This document shows positions 52,501 to 60,499 of a DNA stretch of 64,000 bases, in pieces. Below the pieces are notes generated by a model. The model did no database searches. It had not been told where the DNA came from and saw only the letters and a program-made list of their open reading frames with translations. Source of the DNA: Rikenellaceae bacterium. Lineage in GTDB: Bacteria > Bacteroidota > Bacteroidia > Bacteroidales > Rikenellaceae. The stretch is taken from the NCBI GenBank assembly GCA_015059685.1, contig SUZW01000007.1, positions 32,196-96,195 on the forward strand, given 5' to 3'. The position numbers and the translations under genes were made by a program. Positions within the stretch are counted from its first letter, which is position 1; each line of letters starts with the position of its first letter.

Positions 52501-52879
52501 ACTCTGTGAAACCTGCGCCAACCAAGAGGTTGAACCAAGCCACCGCCTTCTTGATGTCGGAGGCGTGAACACGCTCACGGTCGTAGTCGGGAACGACCAC
52601 GCCGAAGAACTCCTTGAGGCGTGCATCGCCCTCCTTGGTCGAAGGTCCCTGCTTACCCTCGGTGTAGGCGTACATCTTTGTAAACACCTCTGCGAGAGGA
52701 ATATCCTCCCCTTCGGTAAACATCGAAATCTCGGTGAGTGCGCTGATGCGTGACGATGCCGAAGCATTCATACGCTTGCCGTCGATGAGCGACTCCACGA
52801 TAAAGCCGTTGCGTGACTGCGCAATAAAACGGAAAAGTCCGGGCTGGCCCGAAATTGCCAAAATCTCTTTTAATTCCAT
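52481..52879 (-). CDS. DUF5606-type conserved Bacteroidetes protein
   Basis: A 132-residue cytoplasmic protein starting MELKEILAISGQPGLFRF, with FIVESLIDGKRMNASASSRI and a central helical part ending in DIKKAVAWFNLLVGAG. It matches what I know of the DUF5606 family, small proteins conserved in Bacteroidetes with no established function. The N-terminal half has a Tudor-like, beta-rich look. The 3' end overlaps the convergent lacI gene by 20 bases and the start lies 15 bases after the mechanosensitive channel gene. Confidence 0.82.
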   Translation of the reverse strand: MELKEILAISGQPGLFRFIAQSRNGFIVESLIDGKRMNASASSRISALTEISMFTEGEDIPLAEVFTKMYAYTEGKQGPSTKEGDARLKEFFGVVVPDYDRERVHASDIKKAVAWFNLLVGAGFTEFTLPEE

Positions 52880-52894
52880 AATATTCTACTATTT

Positions 52895-53812
52895 TTAGTT
52901 GTTTTTCACATGCACATCCATCTGCGGGAACGGGAAGTTTATGCCCTTGACAGGCAGCTCCTTATACATTCGCTCGTTCATCTCGAAGAATACGCTCCAA
53001 TAATCCTCGTTCTTGACCCACGCACGGATAGTTAAATCCACCGAGCTTGAGCCCAAGTTCTTAACCCATACCACGGGTGCCGTGTCGGTGAGGATGCGTT
53101 TGTCTTCGGCCAGCATCGCCAAAATCTCCTTGCGGGCAACATCCACATCGTCACCATACGAGATGGAGAGCAACCAATCGACACGACGCCTCTCCGACTG
53201 CGAGTAGTTGTCGATTATCGACGACGAGATGGTGTTGTTTGGCACATATATGGTCTGATTGTCGGCTGTTTTGAGGCAGGTCGAGAAGAGGCCTATAGAC
53301 TCCACGGTACCACTCTGCCCCTGTGCTTCGATAAAGTCACCCACCTTGTATGGGCGGAGGATAAGCAGTACGACGCCACCTGCGAAGTTCTGGAGCGTGC
53401 CACTGAGGGCCATACCTATAGCCAAACCCGCCGAGGCAAATATTGCCAGGAACGACGAGGTGTTTACACCCAGGGTCTGCACGATAGCGAGGATAAGCAC
53501 CACCATCAGCACCGCCTTTATCAGGCTGCGCAGGAACGAGCGCAACGACACCTCGATGTCGTGGCGGGCGAAGGCTCTATCGACGATGCGTATCAGCCAC
53601 TTTATAAGCTGGCTACCCACGAAATAGATTACGAGGGCAAGCACTATCTTCAGGATTATCCAGCCTGCCTCTTGCACTATGTTGGTCAGTAGCACCTCGT
53701 AGTCGAGCGTAGATATCTTATCTACAGCCTCTTTGAGTTGCGCCTTCTGCACGCTGTCGGGAACGATAAGGTTCTTAACGCTCTCGGGTTCGGTTTGTAA
53801 AAGTCTGAACAT
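52895..53812 (-). CDS. Small-conductance mechanosensitive channel (MscS family)
   Basis: A 305-residue inner-membrane protein. Three hydrophobic helices (about 45-65, 90-115, 120-145) end in the Gly/Ala-rich pore helix (ASAGLAIGMALSGTLQNFAGG, landmark GLAIGMALSGTLQNF). A beta domain follows, with RPYKVGDFIEAQGQSGTVE, and a C-terminal alpha/beta domain. It opens under membrane tension to release solutes. It is upstream of the DUF5606 gene by 15 bases, so likely cotranscribed. Confidence 0.93.
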   Translation of the reverse strand: MFRLLQTEPESVKNLIVPDSVQKAQLKEAVDKISTLDYEVLLTNIVQEAGWIILKIVLALVIYFVGSQLIKWLIRIVDRAFARHDIEVSLRSFLRSLIKAVLMVVLILAIVQTLGVNTSSFLAIFASAGLAIGMALSGTLQNFAGGVVLLILRPYKVGDFIEAQGQSGTVESIGLFSTCLKTADNQTIYVPNNTISSSIIDNYSQSERRRVDWLLSISYGDDVDVARKEILAMLAEDKRILTDTAPVVWVKNLGSSSVDLTIRAWVKNEDYWSVFFEMNERMYKELPVKGINFPFPQMDVHVKNN

Positions 53813-53845
53813 ATCGTTATGTTATTTATACTCTCTAATCGAGAG

Positions 53846-53883
53846 CAAAAATAGTAAAAAATCGCAACTATTTTGTATTTTTG
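53846..53883. promoter_or_regulatory. Divergent -7 boxes of mscS and the DUF5689 lipoprotein
   Basis: TATTTTTG occurs on the minus strand (complement of 53846-53853) for the channel gene and on the plus strand (53876-53883) for the lipoprotein gene. Both fit TAnnTTTG. No convincing -33 boxes are visible, so each would overlap the other's upstream region. Confidence 0.45.
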
Positions 53884-53908
53884 CGACAATTTGATGCAAT
53901 AAAAGGGT

Positions 53909-54700
53909 ATGAGAGGTAAGATTTTCGGTTTGATTTTGGTGCTATTCTCGTTTTGCGGTTGCTACGACCGTGGCGGATATGGAGATAGCACCTCGTTTGA
54001 TGTTGTGCCTAACGCCTCGATTGCCAACCTCGCATCTGCCGCCTCGGAGGCCTCGTGCCGCACGATTACAGATGATGTGGTATGCGTTGGCCGTGTCACA
54101 ACTTCGGATCGAGAGGGCAACTTCTACCGCACGATGTTTGTCGAGGATGCCACGGGTGGCGTTGAAGTTCTGCTCGGCACCTACGATATCGCATCGCAGT
54201 ACCCCGAAGGTGTTGAGGTGGCGTTGCGGCTGCAAGGGTGCGCCATCCGCAAGAGGAGTGGAGTTGTGCAGGTGGGGCTTCCGCCATACAGCTACGACAC
54301 GACACCCCGAGAGTTCGAGTCGCAGGTGATTATCGACCGCCATATCGTGCGTGGTGTGTCGGTTGCTCCGATTGAGCCTCTGCGTGCAGATATCGCATCA
54401 CTCTCTACTGCCCTGTGCGGTCGTCTGGTGCGTATCGAGCAGCTACATTACACGCCCGACGAGCTCTCCGATGAGGAGCCACAGATGGTCGGCTACAGTC
54501 GTTTCACGGATGGCGAAGGCGGGGTTGTCTATTGTTATGTCAGCGAGTATGCCGACTTTGCAAATATGGCGGTGCCTACTACAGCGGTAGCTCTGCAAGG
54601 GGTTCTGCTCTACGAGAGTGTCGGAGGCGGTGCGGGTGCTCAATATGTTATAAAACCGAGTTGTGCCGATGATGTTGAGGTTGCTGCTTTTGTCGATTAG
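53909..54700 (+). CDS. DUF5689-type lipoprotein, first of a pair
   Basis: A 263-residue protein with a lipoprotein signal (LFSFCGC). It has the DUF5689 arrangement: a short linker, NASIANLASAASE, then an OB-fold-like beta segment with VCVGRVTTSDREGNFYRTMFVEDATGG and a second half with LSTALCGRLVRIEQLHY. OB-fold domains of this type bind nucleic acid or sugars in other proteins, but no function is established for DUF5689. The next gene overlaps its end and encodes a related protein. Confidence 0.82.
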   Translation: MRGKIFGLILVLFSFCGCYDRGGYGDSTSFDVVPNASIANLASAASEASCRTITDDVVCVGRVTTSDREGNFYRTMFVEDATGGVEVLLGTYDIASQYPEGVEVALRLQGCAIRKRSGVVQVGLPPYSYDTTPREFESQVIIDRHIVRGVSVAPIEPLRADIASLSTALCGRLVRIEQLHYTPDELSDEEPQMVGYSRFTDGEGGVVYCYVSEYADFANMAVPTTAVALQGVLLYESVGGGAGAQYVIKPSCADDVEVAAFVD

Positions 54701-55415
54701 CCTTCTCTTGCTTGGTTGTACTACGCCTCAAGGCGGCTATCAAAGTACAACAAGCGAGGTGAGTATCGCCTATCTGAAGTCGTTGTGTAGTGGCTCACAC
54801 TATCGTATAACATCCGACTATGTGCTTACGGCCACGGTGGTGGCAAATGGGTGGCTTGGAGAGCTTCACAAGAGCGTTGTTGTTGAGGATAAGACAGCCG
54901 GTATCGAGATAGCTATCGACATAGCCGATACGGGAGGCGTGCTGCCCGTATATGCTCGTGTGGAGATTGTGTGCAACGGTCTTATGTTGGCTCGGGTGGG
55001 TGGCAAGGTCGAGCTCGGAGCGCCATCGACTGACCTGTTTCCTATAGATAATATATCGGCCGAGAGGCTCGGACACCATATACGCATTGTCGGAGATGAC
55101 GATAATTATGAGCCCGTAACGAGGAGCTTCGAGGAGATCTCTGTGGCAGATATAAGTCGTGCAGTCTATATCAAGGATGTTGTCGTGAGCGATGAGGAGC
55201 AAGGGCTTGCCTGGTGCGATGTGGTCGATGACGAGGTTGTGACAACCGAGCGCACACTTGTCGATGAGCAAGGCGATACCTTTGCGGTGCAGACCCTCTC
55301 TACTTGCAGATATGCTCTCGAGGAGATGCCTACAGAGAAGTTTTCGGTCGTAGGCATTGTAGATTATGCCGACGACCGATACTTCTTGCGAATTATAAAT
55401 CACATGATTATTTGA
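54669..55415 (+). CDS. DUF5689-type lipoprotein, second of a pair
   Basis: A 248-residue protein with a lipoprotein signal (LLLLSISLLLLGCTT). The layout repeats that of its upstream neighbour: VSIAYLKSLCSGSHYRITSDYVLTATVV, then LHKSVVVEDKTAGIEIAIDI. A second half begins at about residue 135. Sequence similarity to the first is low by eye but the order of elements is the same, indicating an old duplication. The start at 54669 lies 32 bases inside the upstream gene; a GTG at 54663 is an alternative. The 3' end overlaps convergent pepD by 8 bases. Confidence 0.8.
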   Translation: MMLRLLLLSISLLLLGCTTPQGGYQSTTSEVSIAYLKSLCSGSHYRITSDYVLTATVVANGWLGELHKSVVVEDKTAGIEIAIDIADTGGVLPVYARVEIVCNGLMLARVGGKVELGAPSTDLFPIDNISAERLGHHIRIVGDDDNYEPVTRSFEEISVADISRAVYIKDVVVSDEEQGLAWCDVVDDEVVTTERTLVDEQGDTFAVQTLSTCRYALEEMPTEKFSVVGIVDYADDRYFLRIINHMII

Positions 55416-56856
55416 TGGTGCGAAGCACCTCGACCAGCAGCTGCCAGAACTTCTCGACTGTGGCTATCTCCAAACGCTCGTCGGGCGAGTGAACGCCACG
55501 CAGCGTCGGGCCGAACGACACCATCTCGAGGTGAGGGTACTTCTCGAGGAAGAGTCCGCACTCCAAACCTGCGTGTATGGCTCTCACCTTTGGCTCCACG
55601 CCAAAGAGCGAGTTGTAGGCCTGCTTTGTGGTCTCGAGGAGTTGTGAGTGTGGGTTTGGAGCCCAACCCGGATAGCCGTCAGAGTGAACGACCTCGCAAC
55701 CTGCTGCCACAAAAGCACTTTCGACCTGCAACTTGGCATACTCCTTGGCACTCTCCACCGACGAACGCTGCGATGTAGTGATAACAATTTTATCATCAAC
55801 GAACTTCACAGATGCAAGGTTTGTTGAAGTCTCAACCAAGCCCGGCATCGCTGCCGACATCGCCAACACGCCCGTAGGCACGCTCAACAACGCCAAGAGC
55901 AGATTGCGTTGTGCAGCCTCGGCAAGTACGACCGATTGAGCCTCGCACTCGGCAATGGCGATATCCATATTTGGCTCGGTGAAGGCATATTCAGCCTTTA
56001 TCGCCTCGCCCAAGGCGATAGCATCACCGACAAACTTCAAAGACTCCTTGACAGGCACAGCTACTACGACCTTTGCCTCACGAGGTATTGCGTTGCGGAG
56101 GTTGCCGCCATCGAATGATACGATGCGTGCAGCGTGAAGGCGTGCAGCCTGCTCTGCGATGCGTGCTGCGACCTTGTTCGAGTTGGCACGACCCTTGTCG
56201 ATGTCGTCGCCCGAGTGGCCACCCAAAAGACCCGATATGCGCACCTCGTAGTAGGCGTAGCCCGTAGGCGCAGGCTCCGTTACGAGTGGTAGATACGCCA
56301 AAGTATCCACTCCTCCTGCACAACCAATAAAGACCTCGCCCTCATCCTCCGAGTCGAGGTTTATGAGGTACTTGCCCGTGAGCATACCTTCGCCAAGATT
56401 GAAGGCTCCCGTCAAGCCGGTCTCCTCATCTACGGTGAACAACGCCTCAATTGCGGGGTGGGCAAGCGTGTCGTCGATAAGCACAGCCAATGCTGCAGCG
56501 ATGCCGATGCCGTCGTCGGCTCCGAGTGTTGTGCCGTTGGCTCGTACCCAGCCGTTGTCAATGATGGTCTCGATAGCGTCGTTGTCGAAGTCGAAAACCT
56601 TGTCCGAATTCTTCTCGCAAACCATATCTGTATGCGCCTGCAACACTACCGTAGGCAACCCCTCGTAACCTGCGGTTGCACCCTTGCGGATAACGATGTT
56701 GCCGATAGCGTCACACTGATAATCGAGGTTGTGCTTCTTGGCAAACTCAACGAGGTATTTGCCAATCTTCTCCTCTCGCTTCGATGGGCGTGGAACCTTT
56801 GTAATCTCATCGAACAAACCCCACACCAATTTTGGCTCTAAATCTCTAATTGTCAT
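55408..56856 (-). CDS. pepD: Aminoacyl-histidine dipeptidase (M20C, PepD type)
   Basis: A 482-residue cytosolic dinuclear zinc dipeptidase. Motifs are VVLQAHTDMVCEK (His about 73, Asp about 75), GTTLGADDGIGIAAALA (about 108), FTVDEETGLTGA (about 142), LINLDSEDEGEVFIGCAGG (about 168) and GLLGGHSGDDID (about 205). The C-terminal His ligand is in IHAGLECGLF. Length fits PepD (about 485). It hydrolyses dipeptides such as Xaa-His and, with pepT and the OPT transporter elsewhere in the window, points to peptide use. Confidence 0.95.
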   Translation of the reverse strand: MTIRDLEPKLVWGLFDEITKVPRPSKREEKIGKYLVEFAKKHNLDYQCDAIGNIVIRKGATAGYEGLPTVVLQAHTDMVCEKNSDKVFDFDNDAIETIIDNGWVRANGTTLGADDGIGIAAALAVLIDDTLAHPAIEALFTVDEETGLTGAFNLGEGMLTGKYLINLDSEDEGEVFIGCAGGVDTLAYLPLVTEPAPTGYAYYEVRISGLLGGHSGDDIDKGRANSNKVAARIAEQAARLHAARIVSFDGGNLRNAIPREAKVVVAVPVKESLKFVGDAIALGEAIKAEYAFTEPNMDIAIAECEAQSVVLAEAAQRNLLLALLSVPTGVLAMSAAMPGLVETSTNLASVKFVDDKIVITTSQRSSVESAKEYAKLQVESAFVAAGCEVVHSDGYPGWAPNPHSQLLETTKQAYNSLFGVEPKVRAIHAGLECGLFLEKYPHLEMVSFGPTLRGVHSPDERLEIATVEKFWQLLVEVLRTIK

Positions 56857-56873
56857 ATCTGTATATTTTTACA

Positions 56874-56939
56874 TTAGCCATTAGCCATTGGCCATTAGCT
56901 TTTTTAATTGTCAATTGTCAATTCTCAATTCTCAATTAG
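56874..56939. repeat. TTAGCCA and AATTGTC heptamer tracts between pepD and ispF
   Basis: TTAGCCA units occupy 56874-56899 and AATTGTC/AATTCTC units occupy 56906-56939. The second tract overlaps the 3' end of ispF and forms its stop codon. Confidence 0.82.
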
Positions 56940-57401
56940 AAGGCACACTGCCGTTGCCGACACGCCCTTCTCTTCGCCCTCGAAGCCGAGGTGCTCGGTT
57001 GTGGTCGCCTTGACCGACACCTGCTCCACCGTTACGCCTGCGGCTGCGGCTATGCGCTCACGCATAAGGTCGATATGGGGGCGCAACTTGGGGCGTTGCA
57101 TCGCTATTGTGGAGTCGATGTTGCCGATGCGGTAACCCCTCTCGCCAATGAGAGCAACCACTCTGCGGAGCAAAATCAACGAGTCGATACCCTTGAACTC
57201 TGCCGAGGTGTCGGGGAAGTGTTTGCCGATGTCGCCCAGAGCCAGGGCTCCAAGCAACGCATCGCAGATGGCGTGTACCAGCACATCGCCATCGGAGTGG
57301 GCTATACACCCCTTGTCGTGGGGTATCTCCACGCCACCCAACACAAGGCGCAAACCATCGCCCAAGGCGTGAACATCATATCCGTGACCAATTCTGAACA
57401 T
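56925..57401 (-). CDS. ispF: 2-C-methyl-D-erythritol 2,4-cyclodiphosphate synthase
   Basis: A 158-residue trimeric zinc enzyme of the MEP isoprenoid pathway. Zinc ligands are in GHGYDVHAL (Asp9, His11) and CIAHSDGDVLVHA (His about 43). DIGKHFPDTSAEFKGIDS (about 57-74) and the closing VSVKATTTEHLGFEGE are family-typical. Length is normal. The last residues (IEN) and the TGA stop are encoded by the AATTGAG/AATTGAC heptamer tract. It follows the conserved hypothetical gene by 24 bases. Confidence 0.96.
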   Translation of the reverse strand: MFRIGHGYDVHALGDGLRLVLGGVEIPHDKGCIAHSDGDVLVHAICDALLGALALGDIGKHFPDTSAEFKGIDSLILLRRVVALIGERGYRIGNIDSTIAMQRPKLRPHIDLMRERIAAAAGVTVEQVSVKATTTEHLGFEGEEKGVSATAVCLLIEN

Positions 57402-57425
57402 AGTGATACTGTTTTTTGTCGTTCC

Positions 57426-57989
57426 CTAATTAACCATTGTCGCCTTCTCGAACTTGTAGCCCAAGGCGTGCAGTCGCAGGGCTGCACCCGTGCGGAACAT
57501 CACACGAGCCGTGCGGGCAAAGATGTAGAAGGCCTTGGTGCTGCCGCCCTCGATCTCCTCACGACGGATGAGCGTTATGGCGAGTGTGGCGCAGCTGCGC
57601 AGCGTGTCGGCTATGCGGTTTGCCTCGTCGCTGTCGGGTGCTATGCCGAGGATGTCGGCCAGGATATGTTCGTCCATATCGTCGAAGCCTCGACTGCCAT
57701 GTAGAGTGTCGTAGGGTGTCAAGGCGTTTTTCTCCCAACTCTTATCCCACCACTCTGCAACAGCCATACCAACATAGGCTGCCCAGGCGATAGCAACGGC
57801 AGGGTAGTCGTTCAACTCTCCTACGGCATCGGCCATATACTCGGGTGCATACTCCTGCCATCGCTCGTCTATATCCTCCGAGGCGAGGAGTGTGCCTCCC
57901 AGCACCTTGTGAGATGTGCAGAGCTTGAGCAGCTCAACCTGCAACTTCTCCTCGAAACTATCCAAATATTCAATCTGCTCTGTAGCCAT
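57426..57989 (-). CDS. Conserved hypothetical helical protein upstream of ispF
   Basis: A 187-residue, soluble, acidic and mainly helical protein starting MATEQIEYLDSFEEKLQ. Notable segments are DYPAVAIAWAAYVGMAVAEWWDKSWE and HILADILGIAPDSDEANRIADTLRSCA. I do not recognise a named family. No signal peptide or clear transmembrane helix is seen. The ATG at 57989 is chosen because a promoter box lies at 58007-58014; an in-frame extension would cross it. Cotranscribed with ispF. Confidence 0.8.
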   Translation of the reverse strand: MATEQIEYLDSFEEKLQVELLKLCTSHKVLGGTLLASEDIDERWQEYAPEYMADAVGELNDYPAVAIAWAAYVGMAVAEWWDKSWEKNALTPYDTLHGSRGFDDMDEHILADILGIAPDSDEANRIADTLRSCATLAITLIRREEIEGGSTKAFYIFARTARVMFRTGAALRLHALGYKFEKATMVN

Positions 57990-58006
57990 ACGCTCCCAAT
58001 TTTGCA

Positions 58007-58014
58007 CAAAGATA
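58007..58014 (-). promoter_or_regulatory. -7 box of the hypothetical gene-ispF operon, at the edge of copy D
   Basis: TATCTTTG on the minus strand, 17 bases before the ATG at 57989, preceded by TTTTTCC as in copies C and E. Confidence 0.65.
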
Positions 58015-58363
58015 GGAAAAATAATTGACAATTGACAATTATTTAGACGAGAGACGAGAGAAGCGGAAAACTAAAAAAATCAAAGCGCACCCCAAATAGC
58101 TGACTGAAAGTCAGCGTCCCCAGCAAGCGACCATCGGGAGCGTCCCCAAAAAGCCAACTTGTTGGCGTCCCCATTCTCTCTTGCGCTGTGATTTGGGGGC
58201 GCAGTCTGCGACTGCTTTGTGGGGGCGGGCGTTCCGCCCTTTATGGGGGCGCAATCGGAGATTGCTTAATGGGGAGGCGCAAAAAAACAAATTGTCAATT
58301 GTCAATTCGTCAATTGTCAATTTGGCTATCAGCCACTGCGCCCTGACCACCTCCAGAGTCCCC
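58007..58363 (-). repeat. Mosaic repeat element, copy D (GGGG subfamily) between divergent promoters
   Basis: Reading the minus strand from 58363: GGGGACTCTGGAGG end, AATTGAC tract, then GCAATC-tcc-GATTGC (58252-58266), GGGCG-gaa-CGCCC (58227-58239), GCAGTC-tgc-GACTGC (58201-58215). Next come GCCAAC-aa-GTTGGC (58153-58166), GCTCCCGATGGTCGC (about 58127-58141) and the GCTGAC/GTCAGC hairpin (58099-58115). CTCTCGT and AATTGTC heptamers follow, then TTTTTCCTATCTTTG. Order and spacing match copy C. The third module is different (GCAGTC instead of GCACC) and is identical to one in copy A. Confidence 0.85.
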
Positions 58364-58369
58364 AAAGTG

Positions 58370-58400
58370 TTGCACTTTTGATATTTAATTTCTAATTTTG
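58370..58400 (+). promoter_or_regulatory. Promoter of the DedA-like gene
   Basis: TTG (58370-58372), a 20-base spacer and TAATTTTG (58393-58400), 21 bases before the ATG at 58422. It begins 6 bases beyond the outer end of mosaic element D. Confidence 0.72.
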
Positions 58401-58421
58401 TGCTTTGCAAGACGATGTTGT

Positions 58422-58856
58422 ATGGATTGGTTGCTCGATTTGGGATATGCAGGCCTCTTTATAGGCTCATTTTTGGCCGCAACGATATTTCCGTTTAGTG
58501 CCGATGTGCTGTTGGTAGGAATGCTGATTGGCGGAGGCAATGGCTGGGTTGTGGTTGCCGTAGCCACGGCAGGAAACTTCCTCGGTGGCTTGACCTCATA
58601 CGGCATAGGTCGCCTGGGCAAGTGGGAGTGGATAGAACGCCTTGGTGTGAAACCCGAAACACTCGCCAAGCAGAAGAGCAAGGTCGATAAGTATGGCTCG
58701 TTGGTGGCGTTGTTGTCATGGGTGCCCTTTGTGGGCGATGTGCTGGCTGTGGCTCTCGGCTTCTATCGTGTTGCCTTCATCCCCTCGGCCGTATATATGT
58801 TTATAGGTAAGGCGGGGCGTTTTGTGGCGTGGTATCTGATATATTCGCTGTTTTAG
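58422..58856 (+). CDS. Small DedA/YqaA-like membrane protein
   Basis: A 144-residue inner-membrane protein with hydrophobic stretches at about 5-30, 33-60, 90-115 and 120-142. Segments AGLFIGSFLAATIFPFSADVLL, GNFLGGLTSYGIGRLG and WVPFVGDVLAVALGFYRV are typical of the SNARE-associated/DedA-VTT family in its short YqaA form. DedA proteins act in lipid and proton-motive-force homeostasis, some as undecaprenyl-phosphate flippases; this member's role is unknown. The ATG at 58422 follows a consensus promoter. Confidence 0.88.
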   Translation: MDWLLDLGYAGLFIGSFLAATIFPFSADVLLVGMLIGGGNGWVVVAVATAGNFLGGLTSYGIGRLGKWEWIERLGVKPETLAKQKSKVDKYGSLVALLSWVPFVGDVLAVALGFYRVAFIPSAVYMFIGKAGRFVAWYLIYSLF

Positions 58857-58912
58857 AGATTTGTTGTGGCGCAAAAAGTTTGCGCAGAGGTAAAATATTT
58901 CATAAAAATATT

Positions 58913-58920
58913 TAACTTTG
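58913..58920 (+). promoter_or_regulatory. -7 box of coaD
   Basis: TAACTTTG, only 8 bases before the coaD ATG at 58929, giving a very short leader. No -33 TTG is found at normal spacing. Confidence 0.5.
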
Positions 58921-58928
58921 CCTTCGTT

Positions 58929-59399
58929 ATGGAGAGAGTAGCACTTTTTGCAGGGTCGTTTGACCCGTTCACTCGTGGACACGAGGCGTTGGTTGAGGAG
59001 GCGTTGCGCCTCTTTGACAGGGTTGTCATAGGCGTGGGAGCCAATATCGCAAAGCGAGGTCTGCTGACAGTGGAGCAGCGTATGCGACTTATCGACGACC
59101 TCTATCGTGATAACGACCGTGTGGAGGTTGCCGCATACGACACCCTCACGACCGACTTTGCCCGCAAGGTTGGGGCTACAGCGTTGGTGCGAGGTGTTCG
59201 CAACACGCTGGATTTCGAGTTCGAGCGCACGATGGAGGCCACAAACCGCCACCTCGCTCCCGAGCTGACAACGGTGTTGCTTGTGGCACCTGCCGAGTAT
59301 GGACACATATCGTCGAGCGTGGTGCGAGAGTTGCTCTCGTTTGGTAGGGAAGTAGATGAACTTATGCCTCAAAAGATAGATATCAAGAATTATTTGTAA
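58929..59399 (+). CDS. coaD: Phosphopantetheine adenylyltransferase
   Basis: A 156-residue cytoplasmic nucleotidyltransferase of coenzyme A synthesis, joining 4'-phosphopantetheine and ATP. The HxGH-type site is FAGSFDPFTRGHEAL (7-21), followed by KRGLLTVEQRMRLI and ALVRGVRNTLDFEFE (about 87-101). The C-terminal EYGHISSSVVREL is also typical. Note the first catalytic His of the usual T/HxGH site is Thr here, as in some CoaD proteins. ATG at 58929. Confidence 0.95.
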   Translation: MERVALFAGSFDPFTRGHEALVEEALRLFDRVVIGVGANIAKRGLLTVEQRMRLIDDLYRDNDRVEVAAYDTLTTDFARKVGATALVRGVRNTLDFEFERTMEATNRHLAPELTTVLLVAPAEYGHISSSVVRELLSFGREVDELMPQKIDIKNYL

Positions 59400-59400
59400 A

Positions 59401-59430
59401 GCTAATGGCCAATGGCTAACGGCTAATGGC
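59401..59430. repeat. Heptamer tandem repeat (GCTAATG type) between coaD and lpxD
   Basis: GCTAATG, GCCAATG, GCTAACG, GCTAATG: four units of the TTAGCCA family in reverse orientation. They directly follow the coaD stop codon. Confidence 0.78.
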
Positions 59431-59449
59431 CCCAAATAGAATAGTAGAT

Positions 59450-60484
59450 ATGAAATTTACAGCAGAGATGATTGCCGGACTCTTGTCGGGCGAGGTTGTG
59501 GGCGACGGAAACGCCTCGATACATACGGTCTCCTCGATCGAGGGTGGCAAGGAGGGGGGCTTGGCCTACCTCTCGAACCCACGATTTGAGCAGTACCTCT
59601 ACACGACAGCCTGCTCGGTGGTGCTTGTCGAGAAGGATTTCGAGCCGAAGCAGAAGGTTAAGGCTACGCTTATAAAGGTCAAGGATGTGAACGCCTGCGT
59701 GTTGCGTCTGTTGGATATGTACAACGCCATGAAGCCCCAGAAGAAGGGCATCTCGAAGTTAGCCTCCATATCGAGCAAGGCCAAGATAGGCAAGGATTGC
59801 TACATCGGTGACTTTGCGGTCATCGAGGCGGGAGCCGTGGTTGGCGATGGCGCCAAGATATATCCGCAGTGCTATGTGGGCGACAATGTCCGCATTGGCG
59901 AGAAGACAAAGCTCTATCCGGGTGTGAAGATCTACGAGGGTTGCTCGTTGGGTGCTCGCTGTATCATCCACGCAGGGGCAGTGATTGGTGCCGATGGCTT
60001 TGGTTTTGCTCCGAATGCCAACGGAGGCTTCGACAAGATACCGCAGCTCGGCAATGTAATCATCGAAGATGATGTCGAGATTGGAGCAAACACCTGTATC
60101 GACCGTGCCAAGACCGACTCGACGATTATACGCCGTGGCGTGAAGCTCGACAACCTTATCCAGATTGGCCACAATGTGCAGGTGGGCGAGAATACCGTCT
60201 CGTCGGCACAGACAGGTATAGCCGGAACATCGAAGGTGGGCAGTGGTTGCTTCCTCGCAGGTCAGGTCGGTATTGCCGACCATGTGACTATCGGTAACAA
60301 TGTGAAGATTGGCTCGCAGAGTGGTATCGACAAGAATGTTCCCGATGGTGAGATACGCTTCGGTACACCGGCACTTCCGGGCATAAACTACCACCGTTCG
60401 TTTGCGGTATTTAAGGAGTTGCCAGAACTTCGTCGTCGCATAGCTGCCTTGGAGTCGGCATTGAAAGAGAAGGATAAACAGTAA
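59450..60484 (+). CDS. lpxD: UDP-3-O-acylglucosamine N-acyltransferase
   Basis: A 344-residue trimeric enzyme of lipid A synthesis. The N-terminal uridine-binding domain (about 1-100) contains [20 protein letters not shown] and is followed by a left-handed beta-helix of hexapeptide repeats (about 105-310). Catalytic His241 is in [14 protein letters not shown], and [18 protein letters not shown] (about 171-188) is family-typical. Start ATG 59450 (MKFTAEM); an ATG at 59426 lies in the heptamer repeat. LpxA and LpxC are not in the window. Confidence 0.95.
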   Translation: MKFTAEMIAGLLSGEVVGDGNASIHTVSSIEGGKEGGLAYLSNPRFEQYLYTTACSVVLVEKDFEPKQKVKATLIKVKDVNACVLRLLDMYNAMKPQKKGISKLASISSKAKIGKDCYIGDFAVIEAGAVVGDGAKIYPQCYVGDNVRIGEKTKLYPGVKIYEGCSLGARCIIHAGAVIGADGFGFAPNANGGFDKIPQLGNVIIEDDVEIGANTCIDRAKTDSTIIRRGVKLDNLIQIGHNVQVGENTVSSAQTGIAGTSKVGSGCFLAGQVGIADHVTIGNNVKIGSQSGIDKNVPDGEIRFGTPALPGINYHRSFAVFKELPELRRRIAALESALKEKDKQ

Positions 60485-60499
60485 AAAGGAGATAGTATT

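Noticed and set aside
59426..59449. lpxD start at 59426
   Set aside because: That ATG belongs to the GCTAATG repeat; LpxD homologues begin at the MKFTAEM codons.
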